From: Bidens hawaiensis
Lineage: Eukaryota; Streptophyta; Magnoliopsida; Asterales; Asteraceae
Assembly (NCBI GenBank): GCA_021521415.1
Contig: JAIQDT010003583.1
Span: 1 to 64,000, forward strand
Direction of reading: 5' to 3'
Length of the DNA stretch: 64,000 bases
Below are positions 8,848 to 18,216 of this stretch, piece by piece; the first letter of the stretch is position 1; each line of letters begins with the position of its first letter. A program made the position numbers and the translations under genes. The notes under the pieces are model-generated. The model was not told the origin of the DNA and ran no database searches. It was given only the letters and a program-made list of their open reading frames with translations.

Positions 8848-11800
8848 GAACAGTTGAACAGGGCTGCCCACAGTCTTTGGATTGTAGATAGCGGCTGTTC
8901 CCGGCACATGACGGGCAACAAACACTTGTTGCAAGACTTAAAACCTGTTCAGGGGGCGAGAGTTAGTTTTGCTGGTGAAAGCGGAGGAAGGATTACTGGT
9001 AGAGGTACAGTGTCAAATGGAAGGATGACACTTGAGAATGTGAACTTTGTGGAGGAATTGAAGCACAATCTGCTGAGTGTGTCGCAGATTTGTGATAAAG
9101 ATTACACTGTCCATTTCACGAAGAATGAAGCGATCGTGTTGAAGCCTGGTTTCCAGATACCAGACGAGTGGATAGTAATGAAAGCTCCACGTGAAACAAA
9201 TACATATGTGATGGATATGAGGTCTGCTGAAATGGCCACGGGAGAATCTTGTTTAATAACGAAAGCAAGCGAATCAGAATCTGAATTGTGGCACAGGAGA
9301 ATGGGGCACATTCATCTTCGGAAGATGAACTTCATTGTCAAGAATGGGCTTGTGATGGGCGTTCCCTTAAAAAGTTTTAACTTTGAAGACAAATGTATAG
9401 CATGCAAGAAGGGAAAGCAACACAAGAAATCCCATCTCACCAAGAAGGTCAACTCTATTGCCGGTACTCTAGAACTACTTCACATGGATCTCTTCGGTCC
9501 CGTGAATGTAAAAAGTCTAGGAGGTACTTCTTACTGCTTGGTGATCACTGATGACTACTCGCGATATTCGTGGGTATATTTTCTGAAATCAAAAGATGAG
9601 ACGGCACAAATGGTGAAGAATCTTATTACAAAAGTTGAGAACGTCATGAGTAAATCAGTTAAATACATCAGAAGTGACAATGGAACAGAGTTCAAGAACT
9701 TTGAAATGGAAATCTTCTGTCTTCAGAAAGGAATTGAACATCAATACAGCGCTCCGTATACTCCGCAACAGAATGGAGTGGCTGAAAGGAAGAACCGAAC
9801 TTTAATTGAAGGAGCCAGAACTATGCTGGCAGATTCAAAACTTCCTGTGATATTCTGGGCTGAAGCAGTTGCTACAGCCTGCTATGTTCTGAATAGGGTG
9901 TTAACCGTTAAGAGACTTGGAAAAACATGTTACGAGCTTATGCATGGAAGGAAGCCCAACTTGAACGGTCTTAAACCATTCGGGTCTCCTTGTTCGATTT
10001 TGAAGACTAATTCGAAATTTGGTGAAGTAGCCGATGAAGGAATCTTAGTCGGTTATGTTGTTGGGACTCCCAACAGACGGGTCTTCAATACGTCGACTTG
10101 CAAGGTGGAGGTGGTGTGTAACACCAACATTACTAGTTACCAATCGCCAAAACCAAGCAATGGACCTGCTGAGCTTTTCGACTATGTTAAGCTGTTTAAG
10201 TCATTTAACATCCCTAATTTGGAAATTTCTGAAGAAGAAGAAAGAATTGCGTCGAAGATGATACTTGATGAGGAAGAGAATCTATTGCAACGACAGCTTA
10301 TTGAGAAAAGTCAACCTTCCACATCAAACACTATTCATACCCCTGCTACCTTACCTGAAGATGAGTTTATCAATCCATTTCACTCTCAGCCAGAAACAAC
10401 CATTGATGAGATCTCTTCAAATTTGGAAGATAATTTGCATGTCGGTGCTGTTCCGACCACGAGAATTCACAAAGATCACCCATTGGAGAATATTATAGGT
10501 GATGTGTCCTCCAGTGTACAAACCAGAAGTAGCTTGAATGAGCACACCTGTGTTTATACAAGCATTAAAGAAACGGGTATAATGAACGAATGTTTGTACT
10601 CCTGCTTTATTAGCCAGATTGAACCGAAAAATTATCAAATGGCTCTTAAGGACAGCTCGTGGGTCGAGGCCATGCAAGAAGAGTTGGCTCAATTCGAGAA
10701 GATGGAAGTCTGGACTTTGGTTGAAAAACCAAGGAATGTGCATGCTATAGGCACAAAATGGGTGTTTAAGTGCAAGAGGGATGAAAAGGGGATTATCATT
10801 AGAAACAAGGCAAGGCTGGTTGTTAAAGGTTTTAATCAGCAAGAGGGTATTGATTACAATGAGGTGTTCGCTCCTGTCGCCCGGTTGGAAGCGATAAGAT
10901 TGTTTTTGGCGTTTGCTGCATTTAAAAAGATGAAGGTGTTTCAGCTAGATGTGAAGAGTGCGTTTTTAAATGGGAAAGTGGATAAGGTTGTGTATGTTGA
11001 GCAACCTCCGGGTTTTCCTGACCCAGATTTCCCAGATCACGTATACAAGTTGAGCAAGGCGCTGTATGGATTACATCAGGCACCTCGTGCCTGGTATTCA
11101 ACGTTATCGGACTACTTGCTCGAGAATGGTTTTGAAAGGGGTTTGATCGACAGTACTTTGTTTGTGAAGAGAGAAGGAAGCGACTTCCTACTAGTTCAAA
11201 TCTACGTGGATGACATAATATTTGCTGCATCAAGAGTCTCCATGTGTCAAGATTTTGAGGATGTCATGAAGAAAAGGTTCGAAATGAGTGCTATGGGTGA
11301 ACTAACTTTCTTTCTAGGATTGCAGGTTGATCAGAAGAAGGAGGGATGTTCATTCATCAGACGAAGTACGTTCATGATGTGCTCAAGCGATTCAAGATGG
11401 AGGACAGTTCTCCATATGACACTCCCATCTGCGTCAATCACAAATTGGGCGCTGAATCAGATGGTGACGCAGATGTGGACCCAACTCTGTATCGGGCGAT
11501 AATAGGTTCATTAATGTATTTAACTGCTTCTAGGCCTGATATAATGTTTGCTGTTTCTCTTTGTGCACGTTTTCAGGCAAATCCGAAAGAATCTCATTTG
11601 AAAGGTGCAAAGAGGATACTACGGTATCTCAAGGGCAAGCCGAAGCTAGGGTTGTGGTACCCGAAGGGAGGAGACGTGGAACTAGTTGCTTATACTGATT
11701 CTGATTATGGAGGGTGCAATCAGAGTCGGAAGTCAACAACTGGAGGTTGTCAGTTTCTCGGTGGAAGATTAGTTTCCTGGCAGTGCAAGAAACAGACGTC

Positions 11801-12149
11801 AGTTGCAATCTCAACATGTGAAGCTGAATATATGGCAGCATCCAACTGCTGTTCACAGGTTTTGTGGATTCAGCAACAATTGCGCGACTATGGTCTGAAT
11901 TTCTTACTCACTCCTATTTTAATTGATAACACTGCTGCCATCTCAGTAATTAACAATCCCGTGAAGCATAGTAAAACTAAACATATTGACATTCGTCATC
12001 ACTTCATACGGGATTGTGCTGAGAAGAAACTGATTAAGATCGAAAAAGTTGATACGCTCGAAAATTTCGCTGATTTATTTACAAAAGCGTTTGATAAATC
12101 CAGATTTCAAAACCTAATTGAGCTGAACGGGATGATCAATCCCGAGTAA
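8848..12149 (+). pseudogene. pol: Pol polyprotein (PR-IN-RT-RNaseH), copy 1, broken in RT
   Basis: The frame is open from upstream of 8848 without an ATG before the protease motif DSGCSRH. In order: aspartic protease; HHCC zinc finger (GHIHLRKM, CIACKKGKQHKK); integrase core with D (HMDLFGP), D (SDNGTEF) and E (QNGVAERKN); RT with YVDD at 11203-11214; RNase H with YTDSD, CEAEYMA and the DNTAA region. The frame is lost by a 1-nt deletion at 11341-11346 (compared with copy 2) and the first frame stops at 11502. The RT C-terminus and RNase H continue in another frame to 12149. Full RT-RNase H would have to be supplied in trans. Confidence 0.92.
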
Positions 12150-12168
12150 CCATATTTTTATTTTTATT

Positions 12169-12211
12169 AAAAAAAAATAAATAAAAATAAAAAAAAAAAA
12201 AAAAAAAAAAA
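12169..12211 (+). repeat. Internal poly(A) tract right after pol, copy 1
   Basis: A tract of A interrupted only by a few T lies about 20 nt after the pol stop. Copy 2 has 36 uninterrupted A at the same place (32357-32392), so this is a family feature. Confidence 0.8.
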
Positions 12212-12221
12212 TCACTATTGC

Positions 12222-12510
12222 TTAAAATTAGTCGGTTACCTCAGTTTGATGGACATATCCACGGATATGTTTTGGTCCTCGTTTCTACTTAGAAAATGAG
12301 GGTCGCCATTAACCAGATGACTGAAAGTGACCGGGGCAGTTATGATGTGTTTTCTTTCTGTCGCTGAAAATTAGTCGGTCATACATAATTAGAAGGACAC
12401 ATACTAGTATGTGGTCGGTCCAGTTGATCCATTGGATCTTCAGGATTGCCGTTTACCTGAAGACTTTGACTTGATCGGGGTGACTGAAGTCAACATTTTT
12501 TATGGGAAAT
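12222..12510 (+). repeat. Duplicated stem-loop module after pol, copy 1
   Basis: Two imperfect direct repeats, each starting AAAATTAGTCGGT and ending near GACTGAAGT. Each holds an inverted repeat followed by GGTCC: ACATATCC-ac-GGATATGT (12253-12270) and the perfect 16-bp palindrome CACATACTAGTATGTG (12398-12413). Copy 2 keeps both. Function unknown. The rest of 12511-13490 is conserved between copies but has no shared open frame; a 101-codon frame at 12622-12927 is not kept in copy 2. Confidence 0.7.
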
Positions 12511-13490
12511 GAAATTACTTTTCAAGTCTATTACTTCGTATGAAGTAAATGTGCTATGTTTAACAGAAAGTTGATCCAACCTTGGAAAATGATATGTATA
12601 CTGATTGTGTGTGCTTAACTAGTGAAGTTATTAGGCTTAAAAGACTTTTGGACAGTCATTGTATGTCATGGTAATTTTTTTATGGTGCGTAAAAGTGTAT
12701 GTGATATTAACTTAAATTACTCGATTTTACGTGGAAACTCCTTAAGAGTTTTGAATGTCTTCATGCATTTCTGTCCGAATGATAGGCAGAAAAGCGACTA
12801 CCCAGTCATACACGAGCCCGTAAGTGTTCTGATTCCCGTGAAGAAAGCATTTCAAGACACTGCAGTGATCCAGATTCGGGACTTGCAGTGGTTTAGTACT
12901 CCGAAGTCTATAAGTATGTGTGGTTAAAAAAAAAAAAAATTAAGTACTTATGAGTTATTGCAACAATCAAGACTTCTCAATTCTGGAGTAAGAAGAAAAC
13001 GGGAAGCAGACAACGAGTATCTACAAGTTAATCAGACACTATGGGTTGAAGTCAATTCGGGGTGACTTGGGTATAGCCAAATAAGCTTTGAGAATAGAAA
13101 GAAGGCTTCATTATCTCTGAGTTGTTGCCCACTTAAATTTTGAGCTAAATTGAACCTTAATCCGTATCACAGAAACGATGAAAACCATTTAAGTTATTTA
13201 CATGCTTACAACCTGTTTCTCTATGTCATAATACGGCTAAACACGGATCTATATGACAGTCACGTAGTGAGTGTGATTCCTGTTAGGATCTTTTCTAAAA
13301 ACATAGTGGTCCCAGACTAGACTGAAATTTGATCCCTTATTTCGTTAAATTTTTATAAGTTTTTCTATTTTTGTAGTTGTATTATTTTATATCTGGTTAC
13401 TTAGACTTGATCATTTTTGTTTAACTCTTTATGAAACTTTCAAATGTTAATTGCAAAATGTTCAAACTTAAAGGGTTGATTCTGAAAATA

Positions 13491-13584
13491 TAGGCGAAGT
13501 TGTTTAATCAGGCGAACTTGTGCTTAACTTCGCCTAGGCGAAGTTATCCTTAACTTCGCCTGACCAACTCTGACCCTATATAAG
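13491..13584 (+). promoter_or_regulatory. Candidate internal promoter for ORF3, copy 1
   Basis: Octamer hairpins of the LTR type, GCGAAGTT/GCGAACTT paired with AACTTCGC (13494-13560), are followed directly by TATATAAG (13577-13584). The LTR has the same order (array, then TATA). Copy 2 keeps both parts at 33777-33883. This suggests an independent start site about 640 bp before ORF3. Confidence 0.55.
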
Positions 13585-13714
13585 GTGATTTGTCAACAGT
13601 AAACATCATTATATCAGCGAAATTGTTTTCTTTCCGGCGAACTTGAGAGCTCCGGCGAACTTGATTTTTATCTCCGTTTTCGATCTTTGCTTCTAGTTTC
13701 TATCATCATTGAGG

Positions 13715-14246
13715 GTATGTGTTGTCGATATCCCTCACAAAATTGTTCGTTCTTGATCGTTTTTACCCGGTTCGAGACCTCGGGTCGTCGGACCTTCAAA
13801 ACTGAAATCTTAAAAACTTGTGTTAACGTGTGCATGGACGTCCATTTCAACTTCACATCCTTAATATCATGTGTATTGATGTTCTTGATCGTCGGATTTA
13901 GCCGACAACACCGGAATTCCGATGTTGGAATTCTAACAGTCGCCGTTAGGGTTTAGGCGAAGTTAGGGTTTTGGCGAAGTTATCCACAACTTCGCCTGAA
14001 GCTTAATTTCGCCTAACACTTATCTTCGCCTGAGGCGATGTTGTGATAAGGCGAAGTTATCTTCAACTTCGCCTAAAGCAATTTGTTTAACAGTTATTTA
14101 GACTAACTTACAGATGAAGCGAAGTTGTTCCCAACTTCGCCTCACCTTTAAGTTCGCCTATACAGTTTTAATCACAACTTCGCACATGGTATAAAGCGAA
14201 CTTGTGAGTTGCTTAACAGTTATCTAACTTGGTTCGTTTAGTGCAG
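13715..14246 (+). other. Candidate 5'-UTR intron of ORF3, copy 1, with second hairpin array
   Basis: The donor GAGG|GTATGTGT at 13715 and the acceptor TTTAGTGCAG at 14246, preceded by branch-like TCTAAC, frame a 532-nt interval that ends 2 nt before the ORF3 ATG. It contains several GCGAAGTT-N6-AACTTCGC hairpins (13955-14160). Copy 2 has the same signals at 34004 and 34560. Another possible donor, CCC|GTAAGT, lies at 12820. Confidence 0.5.
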
Positions 14247-14248
14247 AT

Positions 14249-17029
14249 ATGGCTGCTGTTGGCGGTGCTGGTGGTGACGACGGTAATGATCAAAGACAGT
14301 TCTTTCCAGCGCATAACCAGTACATCATGTTAGACCCAGACGCAAGTGGCGTGGAGGATTACAGGGAAATAATCATATTTCTCCTGCGCTCAAGGATCTT
14401 CCATGCGATCACCAATACCCTGCCTATATCACTACCTAACATTGAAGACTTTTGGCAGTCGGTAGAGTATGATTGCCGGGTTGATCCCCCGGTGATGCAA
14501 GCAACCGTAAATGGTCATGTTGTGCAGTTCTCTTCAGAAGATATACGGTTGGCTTTGCAGTTTGGAGAAGAAACGAGGGATGACCCGACGGAGTTCGTAG
14601 CTCCTTTTCGTGATGGGGCATATCTCAGGATGGGTTATTTAGGTCCGTTGGGGGACACGCAGAGGAGAAAAGGATTTTTGCTAGATCAGTGGCGCTTCCT
14701 AATGCACGTCTTGATCGTGTGCATGTCTGGGAGGAAGGCAGGAACTGATGGAATGGGCGCGACGATGCAGTCTGCCATGACTGCCCTGACTTACAACAGA
14801 AGATATTCATTTAGTCAGCTGATATTTTACGAGATTGATCGTCAGAGGAGGGCTGTGGCGCGTGAGCGATTTATTATGTATCCTCGATTCTTACAAATGA
14901 TTCTCAATCATGTGGCTCCGTTGCTACCTCAGAGACGCCCTATTAGATACGTTGAATGTGTGACGAAGCGTATCTTTGCTCAGTGTCGCACTTCTAGCGC
15001 ACGAAGCAAGCCTGAGCTGCGTCCCAGGCATACTCCACTGTTCGGGTATCTTGTCAACCCGGAGTATGTTCCTGCTGGTGGAGACGAGTTCAGAGACCCA
15101 AGACCACAACAGGCGGCAGCACCTCATGCTGTATCAGCTGCGCCTGCTGTGACTACTGCTGAAGAAGTCGACCTTGATGCTGCTTTTAGCGGCCAAGGAT
15201 TGTTTGATATGGATGTCTCGGGTTCTCAGGCCATGAATGTTACTAGAGCAGTTACTTCGGTAGCTGACTCCGATCTTGATGAGACATTTGCTGAAGCTAG
15301 ACGCTTGCTGGTGTCTAGGGAGAGAACGCTTGGGAAGAGGATGAGAACGGTTGACGACGATGACGAGGAAGGTGATGAAGAAGAAGCTGTTCAGCTAGTG
15401 CTCAGACGTTCAAGAAGAGAACGGACAGGTATGGGTTCGGGAGCTGGAGAAACTTCAAGGCTGGTACGTTTTGCTCCACCTGCCTTGTCTGGTATGTCTC
15501 TTATTCCTTCTACAGCACAGGTTACTGCCGTCGAGACGTCGACTCCAACATTTGTGTCTCTACCACCTCAATCGCTTACTCCATCGGTGGTAGTAGCACG
15601 ATTTGTTGAGTCTACAGTCACTACTACTGCAGGGTTACCTAGTGTACCACCTGCGGTCACTACTACTGCAGGGTTACCTAGTGTACCACCTGCGGTCACT
15701 TCTGCTGCTGATGTCCCGCCAACTCCAACGCCTACCTCAGACTCCGAAAGGATAGCTTCACTAGAGAGGATTGTAGCTGAGCAGTCCAAGACCATTCAAA
15801 GCCTAGTGGAAGCAAACCAACTACAGGCCTCCCTCCTGGTCGAGCATGGGAAGATCATAGACGCTATGAAAGCGTTCTTGGCATCTCAGGGGGAGATGGG
15901 CTGTAGGGGAGATGAGTTGAGGACAAAAAGGAGAGAAGATCATGACGATGATCCCAATGCACCGGAAGGTGCAGGTGGTGAGCTGCCAAGAACTTCTATA
16001 GCTCTTGGTACTTCCACAGCTGAGGGGGAGTCTACAAGCGCAGCTGGTGATGATGTGGTAGATATGGATGCTGGTGATGATGTTGATGATGTAATCGACG
16101 CGTTGAAAGAGCTAGATGATGATGATGATTTTATGCTTGAAGAAGATGTGCTGCCGAGTGATGAGATTGAGAAGATCGGTGAGCAAATTATTGTTGAAAG
16201 TATGATAGAAGAAGGGGAGATTGTTGATGAAGATATTGAACACGAGATTCCAGAGGTTGAGATGCCCGATATGGGTGATGAGACAGTTGTGGAAGATACT
16301 GAATGGGAAGAGCAGCCGAATTGGAAGGAAGGTTGTGCTCAATGGTTCGTAAAGACAAAGAAACCGGCGGTCCCTAAAATGTTCAAAAAGAGTTACAATA
16401 TTAAGGGATACGCTGAAGCAAAGAAAGGTATTATCTGCTGGATATATGATGAGCAGCTGCGGCTCTTCGTGATCAAAAGATATGACGGGATTCAGTACTT
16501 CAGGAGAACTTTGAGATCATTAAACACACTGCCTGAATGTGAGGTTAAAGACTTAGCCAGATTGGGGTTGATAAATCGAAGTGACAATAACATGGCTATA
16601 GTCATCGAAAAGATCGTATGGAAAGAGAGCATTAAAGAGAAGAAGTTTGAGCTACTGAAACCACAAAAGGGGAAACTTGTCGAAGACAAGGATAGAGGTT
16701 TGAGAGCTGATGGAAAGCCTTGGATGGTTATGAAGTATAAACCTATCCGGTGCCTTAAAGAAGTACCGATGAAGCTTATGCCCAAGGACGTGCTCAAAAA
16801 CCTAAAATGGTGGTTCGTGGATTGTGAGACAGCGGAGGCAGTAATGGAAGATGAGGATGAACAAGAAGTGCTTAGGGTTTACGACCCGATGCATCTTGTT
16901 AATCTATCGCAAGCTGATCTGAAGATGCTCAACGAAAAGAAGATCTTCTACATTCCTGCTTGGAAGGATCAAGCGAGGAAATATCAAAGGGTGGTGTCGG
17001 TATGTGTTAGAGAAGGAGCGCACGCGTAA
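14249..17029 (+). CDS. ORF3, intact 926-aa protein of unknown function encoded after pol
   Basis: No function recognised. The start is the ATG 2 nt after a strong splice acceptor, and copy 2 has the same start. Residues about 25-280 are a conserved, mostly helical-looking region (IFHAITNTLPISLPNIEDFW, FSSEDIRLALQFG, QWRFLMHVLIVCMSGRKAG). Then follow an Ala/Thr/Pro/Val-rich linker with a basic RRSRRER and an exact 13-residue tandem duplication (about 457-482), a coiled-coil-like stretch (about 499-547), a strongly acidic segment (about 597-684), and a conserved C-terminal region (about 694-926; IKGYAEAKKGIICWIYDEQL, RVYDPMHLVNLSQADL). I see no signal peptide or membrane segment, so it does not look like an envelope protein, although its place is that of Sirevirus env-like ORFs. 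It could be a captured host gene or a long-standing accessory gene. Codon use resembles gag and pol. Confidence 0.85.
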   Translation: MAAVGGAGGDDGNDQRQFFPAHNQYIMLDPDASGVEDYREIIIFLLRSRIFHAITNTLPISLPNIEDFWQSVEYDCRVDPPVMQATVNGHVVQFSSEDIRLALQFGEETRDDPTEFVAPFRDGAYLRMGYLGPLGDTQRRKGFLLDQWRFLMHVLIVCMSGRKAGTDGMGATMQSAMTALTYNRRYSFSQLIFYEIDRQRRAVARERFIMYPRFLQMILNHVAPLLPQRRPIRYVECVTKRIFAQCRTSSARSKPELRPRHTPLFGYLVNPEYVPAGGDEFRDPRPQQAAAPHAVSAAPAVTTAEEVDLDAAFSGQGLFDMDVSGSQAMNVTRAVTSVADSDLDETFAEARRLLVSRERTLGKRMRTVDDDDEEGDEEEAVQLVLRRSRRERTGMGSGAGETSRLVRFAPPALSGMSLIPSTAQVTAVETSTPTFVSLPPQSLTPSVVVARFVESTVTTTAGLPSVPPAVTTTAGLPSVPPAVTSAADVPPTPTPTSDSERIASLERIVAEQSKTIQSLVEANQLQASLLVEHGKIIDAMKAFLASQGEMGCRGDELRTKRREDHDDDPNAPEGAGGELPRTSIALGTSTAEGESTSAAGDDVVDMDAGDDVDDVIDALKELDDDDDFMLEEDVLPSDEIEKIGEQIIVESMIEEGEIVDEDIEHEIPEVEMPDMGDETVVEDTEWEEQPNWKEGCAQWFVKTKKPAVPKMFKKSYNIKGYAEAKKGIICWIYDEQLRLFVIKRYDGIQYFRRTLRSLNTLPECEVKDLARLGLINRSDNNMAIVIEKIVWKESIKEKKFELLKPQKGKLVEDKDRGLRADGKPWMVMKYKPIRCLKEVPMKLMPKDVLKNLKWWFVDCETAEAVMEDEDEQEVLRVYDPMHLVNLSQADLKMLNEKKIFYIPAWKDQARKYQRVVSVCVREGAHA

Positions 17030-17083
17030 AGCTACAAGATTACAAGACTCAAGCTTTGAAGATCAAGATATGAAGCTACTGCC

Positions 17084-17092
17084 AAGGGGGAG
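17084..17092 (+). other. Polypurine tract, copy 1
   Basis: AAGGGGGAG lies two bases before the 3' LTR, the usual primer site for plus-strand DNA. The same tract is in copy 2 at 37401-37409. Confidence 0.92.
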
Positions 17093-17094
17093 TC

Positions 17095-17538
17095 TGTTGG
17101 TACATGTTTGTCAGTAGTTCATAGTCTAACGTTTGTAATCGAGTCTGTAATGTAATTATGTTTTTGATTATGTTTATGTTTATGTAACGAGCGAAGTTGT
17201 CAACAAGTTCGCTTAGGCGAACTTGTTGAACAAGCGAAGTTATGGACAACTTCGCCTGAGGCGAAGTTGTCGTGCTTATATAAACTGTTCATCGTAACAG
17301 TTTGTAGCAGTTCATTTAGTTCAAGAGTTCGTGAGTTCGAGGGTTAGCGAGTTACGTGTTTACAAGTCAGTCTGTAATAGTGACCTCGCGTCACGTGTTC
17401 GTGTTATCAATATAACGTGTTTCGGTTATTGCTCGTGTGTTTGATTTATACGTATTCTACGCTCGTATCTAACTACGCAGGGATTCCGCACCTGCGCAGA
17501 TAGCGACATCCCGTGTACGATCCGTCCAGGAACCTACA
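17095..17538 (+). repeat. 3' LTR of copia copy 1
   Basis: 444 bp, with two substitutions noticed against the 5' LTR (in the GAGTTAYGTG and GTGAMCTCG regions). It carries the octamer array, the TATA box at 17277-17284 and the stem-loop at 17476-17496. Confidence 0.95.
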
Positions 17539-17704
17539 TTTCTTTTGCAACCTTGACCGTAAATATTTTTGTTCGTGTCATATAATACTCGATGAAAATT
17601 ATATCAATGTAAAATACATTTAAAACTCAATCCATTCATATATTTTACATCATGTATTATATAACACAAACAAAAATATTGTCGGTCAAAGTTAAACAAG
17701 AAAG

Positions 17705-18165
17705 TGTTGGTGCATTTTGTGACCGTCGCTATGCAATTCTGACCAGCGGAACGCCACAGGCGAAGTTAGCACAACTTCGCCTACTGAAGCCCAGGCCCGA
17801 GAATGTTTTATATATATATACGTGTGTCTTGTTTAGGTTTGGGTATCCAGAAATTAGTGTGTGTTTTGAGTAGTTTGTTTGTTTAGAGAGAGTAAGAGAC
17901 AAGGAGAGTTGTGTGAGACGACCCGAGGTAGAGCTCACCTCGGTTCAGTCGTGTTTTCTGTTTGGTTACGGTATGTAACGTGTTTTATTTATTATATAAG
18001 AATCTGCAGATTTGATTATCCCGTTCTTGTATTTGTTCGTGTATTTGTTCGTGTACGTGTTTGTGTTCTTTATCTTCTACACCATAAACGAGTCTAGGAG
18101 GATTCCGCACTCCTAGACCTCGTGCGGATCTCGTATCGATCGGCGACGCCCCGGGGGAACCTACA
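17705..18165 (+). mobile_element. Copia-type solo LTR, 461 bp, inside the MITE
   Basis: Begins TGTTGGTGCA, ends GGAACCTACA, with 5-bp TSD gaaag (17700-17704; 18166-18170). Its layout is that of the large copia family: hairpin GGCGAAGTT-N6-AACTTCGCC (about 17759-17781), TATATATATA (about 17811-17820), then a long stem-loop around GATTCCGCA (18092-18118). The sequence is otherwise clearly different, so it is a related subfamily. Confidence 0.9.
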
Positions 18166-18216
18166 GAAAGACTTGAAAAATCAAACTATGACACTTATAA
18201 TGGGACGGAGGGAGTA

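Larger units (their letters stand above)
5255..17538 (+). mobile_element. Full-length Sirevirus-like Ty1/copia element, copy 1 (12.3 kb)
   Basis: Two 444-bp LTRs (TGTTGG...CCTACA), a 5-bp TSD tttct (5250-5254; 17539-17543), a PBS at 5701 and a PPT at 17084 define the element. The order PR-IN-RT-RNaseH makes it copia. A Gag with two zinc knuckles and a coiled coil, the AAGGGGGAG PPT and an extra ORF after pol are Sirevirus traits. I see two differences between the LTRs, pointing to a recent insertion. Gag has two 1-nt insertions (both inside the proposed intron), pol has a 1-nt deletion in RT, and ORF3 is intact. It cannot make a full RT itself. Confidence 0.95.
5205..18214 (+). mobile_element. 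Stowaway (Tc1/mariner-type) MITE split by two retroelement insertions
   Basis: The outer ends are CTTCCTCCGTCCC (5205) and GGGACGGAGGGAG (to 18214), flanked by TA on both sides (5203-5204; 18215-18216). The surviving pieces 5205-5254, 17544-17704 and 18171-18214 add up to about 255 bp and pair as one long inverted repeat, as is usual for Stowaway MITEs. A copia element (5255-17538) sits 50 bp in from the left end, and a copia-type solo LTR (17705-18165) at the mirror-image place in the right arm. Confidence 0.88.

Noticed and set aside
12622..12927. 101-codon open frame between pol and the internal promoter of copy 1
   Set aside because: The DNA is conserved in copy 2 but the frame is not kept there, so it is unlikely to encode a protein.
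14249..17029. Calling ORF3 an envelope gene because of its position
   Set aside because: I see no signal peptide, membrane anchor or glycoprotein-like pattern; the acidic and coiled-coil parts argue for an intracellular protein.
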